Notes under the pieces: generated by a model
What the model saw: only the letters and a program-made list of their open reading frames with translations
The model's database searches: none
What the model was told of the DNA's origin: nothing
Made by a program: the position numbers and the translations under genes
Source: Deltaproteobacteria bacterium
Lineage (GTDB): Bacteria; Myxococcota; Myxococcia; Myxococcales; Anaeromyxobacteraceae
Length of the DNA: 57,687 nucleotides
Direction of reading: 5' to 3'
Assembly (NCBI GenBank): GCA_016214955.1
Contig: JACRMN010000006.1
Span: forward strand, 1-57,687
Part shown: positions 53,081-57,687 of the stretch, in pieces
How positions within the stretch are numbered: position 1 is the stretch's first letter
Layout of the letters: each line of letters begins with the position of its first letter

Positions 53081-53944
53081 TCACCCGCGGACGCAGTTGC
53101 GCCCCGACCGCTTGGCCTCGTAGAGCAGGGCGTCGGCCCGGGTGAGCATGGCCGCCGGCTCCTCCTCGGGCCCCAGCACCGCCACGCCCAGCGAGAGCGT
53201 CACCCGCACCTCCTCCGGGCCGAAGCGGTGGGCCTCGACCGCCGCCCGGATGCGCTCGGCCGCGGCCCGCGCCGCCGGCAGGTCGGCCTCGGGGAGGAGC
53301 ACCGCCAGCTCCTCGCCGCCGACGCGGGCCAGGAGCTCGTCGCGGCGCACCAGCGGCCCGAGGAGCCGCGCCAGCTCCCGCAGCACCTCGTCGCCCACGG
53401 CGTGGCCCAGCCCGTCGTTGACCGCCTTGAAGTGGTCCACGTCGCCGAGCAGGAGCGCCAGCGGCCGGCCGTGGCGCCGGCAGGCGGCGGCGGCCCGCTC
53501 CAGCGCGGCGTCGAAGACGGCGCGGTTGGCGAGGCCGGTGAGCGGGTCCTGGTGGGCGCGGCGCGCCAGCTCCTCGTGGTAGGCGGCCTCGGGGTCGCCG
53601 GCGGCCACGTACTTCAGCACCGCCGAGCCGATGCGGATCTGCTCCCCGGCTTGCAGGAGGCGCCGCTCCACCCGCGCCTCGCCCACGTAGGTGCCGTTGA
53701 GCGACCCCAGGTCGGTGAGCAGGTGGCCGGCGCCGGCGGCGTCCACCAGCGCGTGGCGGCGCGAGACGTCGTCGAGCGCCAGCACCAGGTCGCAGGTGGG
53801 GTCGCGCCCCACCAGGCAGGGGCCGGCCAGCGGGACCCGCGTCCCCAGCAGGGCGCGGTCCGGCGCCACCACCACCACCAGTGCTGCGTGGCGGGGCGGG
53901 TCGTCGACGGAGCGCTGGCCGAGCCGGGTGTCCTCGTCCTTCAC
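53081..53944 (-). CDS. FHA-GGDEF diguanylate cyclase
   Basis: A 287-residue cytoplasmic protein. Residues about 38-112 form an FHA domain (CLVGRDPTCDLVL, DDVSRRHALV, DLGSLNGTYV), which binds phosphothreonine. Residues about 125-287 form a GGDEF domain with HQDPLTGLANR, GDVDHFKAVND and the active-site GGEEL (209-213), so it probably makes c-di-GMP. The inhibitory RxxD site reads RRDE and looks degenerate. An FHA input suggests control by a Ser/Thr kinase, such as the one at 384-3023 (inferred). The start is GTG 53944. Confidence 0.93.
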   Translation of the reverse strand: MKDEDTRLGQRSVDDPPRHAALVVVVAPDRALLGTRVPLAGPCLVGRDPTCDLVLALDDVSRRHALVDAAGAGHLLTDLGSLNGTYVGEARVERRLLQAGEQIRIGSAVLKYVAAGDPEAAYHEELARRAHQDPLTGLANRAVFDAALERAAAACRRHGRPLALLLGDVDHFKAVNDGLGHAVGDEVLRELARLLGPLVRRDELLARVGGEELAVLLPEADLPAARAAAERIRAAVEAHRFGPEEVRVTLSLGVAVLGPEEEPAAMLTRADALLYEAKRSGRNCVRG

Positions 53945-53953
53945 GGGAAGCGG

Positions 53954-53982
53954 ATTCTACACGCGCCAGTGGATGCGCTCGA
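53954..53982 (-). promoter_or_regulatory. Predicted near-leaderless promoter of the FHA-GGDEF gene
   Basis: On the minus strand TCGAGC (53982-53977), 17 bases, TAGAAT (53959-53954), then exactly nine bases to GTG. The hexamer overlaps the stop codon of the upstream GH57 gene. Confidence 0.4.
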
Positions 53983-56128
53983 AGTCCTCGTCGGGGACCG
54001 TGAAGCGGAGCCCGCCGGCCTGCGGCAGGCGCTGCAGCTCCACCTCGCCGCGCAGCACCTGGACCGACAGCTCCACCTTGGTGCCGGGCGCCAGGTCCAG
54101 CCCCGCGAAGGGCAGCGACAGCTCCAGCACCCGCGCGAAGGCACACAGCCCCAGCTCGCCCTCGGGCCCGCGGCCGGGGCGCTGCGCGCCGTCGGCCACC
54201 ACCGGCAGCTCCACCGCCCGCTCCCGCCCGCCCGCCGAGACCAGCACCCGCAGCCGCTCGCAGGCCTCGGCGGTGCGCAGCGCCGACTCGGAGGGGTCGA
54301 GCCGCAGGTGCACCGACTGGAGGTCGAAGCCGAAGTGGAGCGCCCGGAAGGCCTGGGCCGAGCCGAACATGGCGCCCTGGAGCTGGGCCGGCCGGTGGAG
54401 GCCGGCGCCCTGCCACTCGAAGTAGGTGGTCTCGCGCCCGTCGATGGTGGGGGTGAGCAGGAGCGTGGGTTCGCGCACCGGCCCGGCCTCGGGCCCGGGC
54501 AGCAGGCCCAGGTGCTTGATGGGCTCGAGGGCCTCGGCGGGGGGCGCGGCGCCCACCAGCCGGCAGGCCTTCACCACCAGCGAACGGAAGAGGCCGTCGA
54601 ACTCCAGCGCCAGCTCGGTGGTGAAGTCGTCGCCGTACCACCAGAACCAGTCGGAGCCCTCGGCGGCGTAGAGCAGCCGCCGCGCCTCGGCCAGCACCTC
54701 CGGCGGCCGGGTCCCGGCCCGCTCCGCCTCGGCCACCGCCGTCCGGGCCTTGCCCAGCGCCGCCCAGCCGGCGCGGTCCTCGGCGTGCCCCATCCAGATG
54801 CGGAAGCTCGCCTCGATCCAGGAGCCCGAGTGGATGCGGGGGAGCGGGTCGGGCGGAGCATCGGCGGTGGCCTCGCTCAGGGTCACCGTCTCCAGGCCCG
54901 GCGTCGAGGCCAGCGCCTCGTAGAGCCGGGTGAGGAACTCCTCGCCCGAGTCGGGGAAGTGCTCCCACGGGTTCTCGCCGTCGAGGAACACGCCCAGCGT
55001 CGCCGGCCCGGCGTTCCCCTCCTTCTCCCAGGCGGCGCCGATGGTGCGCAGGTGGCTCATGAAGTCGGCCACCGCCTCCCGGGCGCCGCTGCGCTGGTAG
55101 GTGAAGCCGATGAGGTCGGAGAGGCCGCGGTCGCGGAACAGCATCGCCACCTCGCCGCGGCGGGTGGGCACGCGCCAGGGCCGGTAGAGCGAGCGCAGCC
55201 GCTGCGCGTCGGCGGGGAGGGAGTGGAAGAGCACGCCCTCGTCGGTGGCGGCCCAGCGCACCCCCTCGGCGGCCAGCACCTCCAGCGCCTCGGGCGAGAC
55301 CGAGCCCTCGGCCGGCCACATGCCGCGCGGCGGGGTGCCGAAGGTGGCCGCGTGGCGGGCCATGCCCTCGCGCACGTGCCAGGCGGCGTCCTCGGGCCAG
55401 GAGAAGCGCGGCGGCAGCGGAAGCTGGGGCAGGGCGCGGGCCGCCGAGTCGGAGTCGCAGACCAGCGGGAGGATGGGGTGGTAGTAGGGCGTGGAGGAGA
55501 GCTCCACCTGGCCGCGCTCGGCGAGCCGGCGCCAGCGCGGCCCGACCTCGCCCAGGATGCGGCGATGGGCCTCCAGCACCTGGTCGCAGTCGCCGCGGGT
55601 GTAGCCGCGCTGCTTCCTGGCCAGCGCCCGCAGCGCCGGATCCTCCTGGAGGGCGGCGAAGCCCACCCAGGAGAGGTTGAAGAGCACCTGGAGGTCGGCG
55701 ATCTCCTCGTCGCTGAAGCGGCGCGCCACCTCGGCGAGGTCCAGGTAGCGCACGTCGCGCCCGCGCTTGCGCAGGAGCTCGGCGTAGCGCGGGTGCGGCT
55801 TCACCACCGTCTCCCAGTCGATCATGAAGAAGGAGCGGAGGATGGCCTGGCGCTCCTCGGGAGTGAGCGTGGCCGGCGCCCTGCGCGAGAGCTCGAGGAA
55901 GCGGTCGGCGGCGCCGTCCTTCGCGTAGGCCTCGATCTGCTCGAGGAGCACCGGGGTGAAGTTCACCGTGCAGCGGATGGCCGGGTGGCGCTCCAGGAGG
56001 AGCGCCATGTCGTTGTAGGCCCGCGAGGCGTGCAGCCTCACCCACGGCAGCAGGAAACCCCCGGACTCGGGATCCCGGTACGAGGGCTGGTGCATGTGCC
56101 ACAGGAAGGCGAGGCGGACCTTCGACAT
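53957..56128 (-). CDS. Glycoside hydrolase family 57 alpha-glucan enzyme
   Basis: A 723-residue intracellular enzyme (no signal peptide). HMHQP at residues 11-15 is the GH57 hallmark. GMWPAEGSVS gives the likely nucleophile Glu274, and FLDGENPWEHF gives the likely acid/base Asp383. The C-terminal 200 residues look like a beta-rich accessory domain. GH57 includes amylases, 4-alpha-glucanotransferases, amylopullulanases and branching enzymes, and the exact activity is not clear. The link to glgA and glgC suggests glycogen metabolism. Starts at ATG 56128 with TACGGT eight bases upstream. Confidence 0.93.
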   Translation of the reverse strand: MSKVRLAFLWHMHQPSYRDPESGGFLLPWVRLHASRAYNDMALLLERHPAIRCTVNFTPVLLEQIEAYAKDGAADRFLELSRRAPATLTPEERQAILRSFFMIDWETVVKPHPRYAELLRKRGRDVRYLDLAEVARRFSDEEIADLQVLFNLSWVGFAALQEDPALRALARKQRGYTRGDCDQVLEAHRRILGEVGPRWRRLAERGQVELSSTPYYHPILPLVCDSDSAARALPQLPLPPRFSWPEDAAWHVREGMARHAATFGTPPRGMWPAEGSVSPEALEVLAAEGVRWAATDEGVLFHSLPADAQRLRSLYRPWRVPTRRGEVAMLFRDRGLSDLIGFTYQRSGAREAVADFMSHLRTIGAAWEKEGNAGPATLGVFLDGENPWEHFPDSGEEFLTRLYEALASTPGLETVTLSEATADAPPDPLPRIHSGSWIEASFRIWMGHAEDRAGWAALGKARTAVAEAERAGTRPPEVLAEARRLLYAAEGSDWFWWYGDDFTTELALEFDGLFRSLVVKACRLVGAAPPAEALEPIKHLGLLPGPEAGPVREPTLLLTPTIDGRETTYFEWQGAGLHRPAQLQGAMFGSAQAFRALHFGFDLQSVHLRLDPSESALRTAEACERLRVLVSAGGRERAVELPVVADGAQRPGRGPEGELGLCAFARVLELSLPFAGLDLAPGTKVELSVQVLRGEVELQRLPQAGGLRFTVPDEDFERIHWRV

Positions 56129-56136
56129 CGGCGTGG

Positions 56137-56165
56137 ACCGTAGCAGCGGGTCCGGATCCGCTCAA
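56137..56165 (-). promoter_or_regulatory. Predicted near-leaderless promoter of the GH57 gene
   Basis: On the minus strand TTGAGC (56165-56160), 17 bases, TACGGT (56142-56137), then eight bases to ATG. No ribosome site between. Confidence 0.45.
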
Positions 56166-56238
56166 GGCGGAGCGGGCCGACTCCCCGGATTGCGGGACGC
56201 GGCGCCGGATCTTTCACCTCGGCGCCGTTCGCGTGGCG

Positions 56239-57687
56239 CTACCGGAAGATCTTGCCCAGCCCCTTCGACTTCAGGTCGCCCATCTCCTTGGCGAGGCGCC
56301 CCAGGCGGTCGGTCTTGTCGGCCAGCTCCCGCTGCAGCCGGGCGATGCGGTGGTCGCGGTCGGTGATCTGGGACACCAGCTCCTCCCGCTCCCGGGTGAG
56401 CGCCTGGAGCGGGGCGCCGGTGTCGCCGGACTTCACGGCGGCCAGCAGCCCGCGGGCCTCCTGCAGCCGCTTGCCGAGCTCCTGGACCTGGGCCTCGGCC
56501 TGCGCCAGCCGCGCCGCCTCGTCGCCGGCCGGGCGGCGGGCCGCCTCCTCCAGCCGCGCCCGGGCCTCCTGCACCTCCCGCTGCGAGCGCTCCAGCGCCT
56601 GGTGCAGCTCGCTCGCCAGGCGGGACCGCTCCGCCAGCTCCTCGCGGAGCCGCCCGACCTCGCCGGCCGAGGCCACGCCCTTCTGCTCCTGGGCGGCGCG
56701 CAGCCGCTGCTCCATCTCGTCCTTCTCCCAGCGGAAGGCCTGCAGCTCGGCCTCCATCTGCACCGCCTGGGCCTCGGCCGCCTCGGCGGCGCTGCGCTGC
56801 GCCGCCGCCTGGGCCCGCGCCTCCTCCGACTCCTGGCGCGCATGGGCCGCGGCCTGCCGTGCCGCCTCGGCCTCGGCGACGAGCCCGGCCCGCTCGGCGG
56901 TCAGCGCCTCGCTCGTCTGCCGCGCCCCGGCCAGCACCGCGGCGGTGTGCTCCTGCTCCCGCGAGAGCTCCCCCGCCAGCGCCGCGACGCGGGCCAGCGC
57001 CGCGTCGCGCGCCGCGGCCGCCTCGTCCCGCTCGGCCGCCCGCGCCGCCGCCTCGTCGGCCAGCCGCGCGAGCTCGTCGGCGCGCGCCGCCAGGCCCCCG
57101 GCCAGGGCGCGCTGCTCCTCCGCTGCCGCCTCGGCCGCCTCGGCCCGCGCCGTCTCGGCCGAGAGGCGCGAGGCCAGCTCCGCGATCCGGGCCTCCACCG
57201 CGGCGCGGCGCTCCTCCTCCGCGGCAGCGCCCCGGCGCGTCTCCTCCAGGGACTGCGCCAGCGCCCGGGCCCGCTCGGCCTCGCCACCCGCCGCCGCCAG
57301 CCGCTCCTCCAGCGCCGCCCGGGCCCGCCGCTCCTCCTCGAGCGCCGCGGCCACGCCGGCGGCGTCCGCCTCGGCCGCCGCGGCCCTCTCCTCGGCGGCC
57401 CGCAGCGCCTGCCGGACCGACTCCGCCTCGGCGCGCGCCTGCTCGCCGGCGGCGCCCCGGGCCCGGGCCGCCTGGGCCTCGTCCCGCAGCCGGCTGGCGT
57501 CCACCCGCGCCGCCTCGGCGTCGGCCTGGGCCGCCTGCAGCTCGGCCCGCAGGCGCTCCACCTCGGCCCGCGCGGTCTCGCCGTCCTGGGTGGCGGCGTC
57601 CACCAGCCGCCGCGCCTCGGCCTCGGCGGCCTGCGCCTCCTGGCGGAGCCGGGCCAGCTCGTCCCGCGCCGCCTCGGCGCCGGCCAC
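56239..57687 (-). CDS. Large Ala/Glu/Arg-rich coiled-coil protein, 5' end outside the window
   Basis: At least 482 residues of nearly unbroken coiled coil (heptads of Ala, Leu, Glu and Arg, e.g. REELAERSRLASELHQALE). It ends in a short non-coil tail, KEMGDLKSKGLGKIFR. The frame is open to the window edge, so the N-terminus is missing; it may include another domain such as a receiver, kinase or membrane segment, as in myxobacterial FrzS- or AglZ-like proteins, but nothing here shows that. Its stop lies about 110 bp upstream of the GH57 start. It is probably a structural or scaffolding protein. Confidence 0.85.
   Translation of the reverse strand: MAGAEAARDELARLRQEAQAAEAEARRLVDAATQDGETARAEVERLRAELQAAQADAEAARVDASRLRDEAQAARARGAAGEQARAEAESVRQALRAAEERAAAAEADAAGVAAALEEERRARAALEERLAAAGGEAERARALAQSLEETRRGAAAEEERRAAVEARIAELASRLSAETARAEAAEAAAEEQRALAGGLAARADELARLADEAAARAAERDEAAAARDAALARVAALAGELSREQEHTAAVLAGARQTSEALTAERAGLVAEAEAARQAAAHARQESEEARAQAAAQRSAAEAAEAQAVQMEAELQAFRWEKDEMEQRLRAAQEQKGVASAGEVGRLREELAERSRLASELHQALERSQREVQEARARLEEAARRPAGDEAARLAQAEAQVQELGKRLQEARGLLAAVKSGDTGAPLQALTREREELVSQITDRDHRIARLQRELADKTDRLGRLAKEMGDLKSKGLGKIFR

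Noticed and set aside
49199-56143. Open frame of 2314 codons on the + strand opposite glgA-galT-MFS-GGDEF-GH57, and similar giants (48933-56165 -, 31510-35574 +, 5653-9792 -, 2930-5737 -)
   Set aside because: They are shadows of real genes in GC-rich DNA: low-complexity Ala/Gly/Arg/His translations, no family motifs, and they run through several well-supported genes and intergenic gaps.

Overview
The window is about 57.7 kb of very GC-rich DNA (visibly over 70% GC, with strong third-position G/C bias and long shadow ORFs on the opposite strand). Gene content suggests a Myxococcota chromosome, most like Anaeromyxobacter and relatives: a Ser/Thr kinase fused to TPRs, many lipoproteins, a GH57 enzyme, a man-type PTS with HPr kinase and RapZ, and a TamA/TamB pair. 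This placement is inferred from gene content, not from a database search. I see no rRNA, tRNA, CRISPR array, insertion sequence, phage gene or replication origin. It looks like core chromosome.

Layout. 1-383: three 60-bp direct repeats, then a kinase promoter. 0.4-5.8 kb: kinase-TPR protein, lipoprotein, small membrane protein, DNA-repair methyltransferase, glgC. 5.8-15.5 kb: DUF5916 outer-membrane protein (-), an active/inactive M16 peptidase pair, MATE exporter, PilZ protein (-), Cas4/AddB-like nuclease and dienelactone-hydrolase-type lipoprotein. 15.8-24.7 kb (-): a run that reads lysine-rich 21-aa peptide, terminator-like hairpin, RqcH/NFACT, SprT-like metallopeptidase, TamA, TamB. 24.9-26.7 kb: ExbB-ExbD-TonB. 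27.0-33.1 kb (-): metK, uppP, Nudix hydrolase, manC, manB/pgm, ROK glucokinase. 33.2-39.5 kb (-): hprK, rapZ, man-type EIIA, EIIB, EIIC, EIID, HPr, EI, tightly packed with stop/start overlaps. 39.7-42.1 kb: DHH phosphoesterase, response regulator, small membrane protein, GST. 42.1-44.1 kb: dinB (-), with no usual start codon, divergent from a TetR regulator. 44.7-49.4 kb: thiO, three lipoproteins and a small unknown protein. 49.4-57.7 kb (-): glgA, galT, MFS exporter, FHA-GGDEF protein, GH57 enzyme, and a coiled-coil protein cut by the window edge.

How the genes fit together. glgC, glgA, the GH57 enzyme, glucokinase, phosphohexomutase and galT cover sugar-phosphate and glycogen metabolism. 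manB/manC and uppP supply GDP-mannose and undecaprenyl phosphate for envelope glycans. The PTS block contains both a phosphorelay (EI, HPr, EIIA, EIIB) and its regulators (HPrK, RapZ). TamAB, ExbBD-TonB, DUF5916 and the many lipoproteins serve the outer membrane.

Most notable: (1) a poly-lysine mini-gene with promoter, ribosome site and intrinsic terminator directly ahead of rqcH, laid out like a leader-peptide attenuator for a ribosome-rescue gene; (2) -10-like hexamers ending almost exactly nine bases before the start codon at many unlinked genes, suggesting common leaderless or near-leaderless transcription; (3) a diverged, hairpin-forming intergenic element present twice, both times between convergent genes; (4) a DinB whose conserved N-terminus has no ATG/GTG/TTG upstream in frame.
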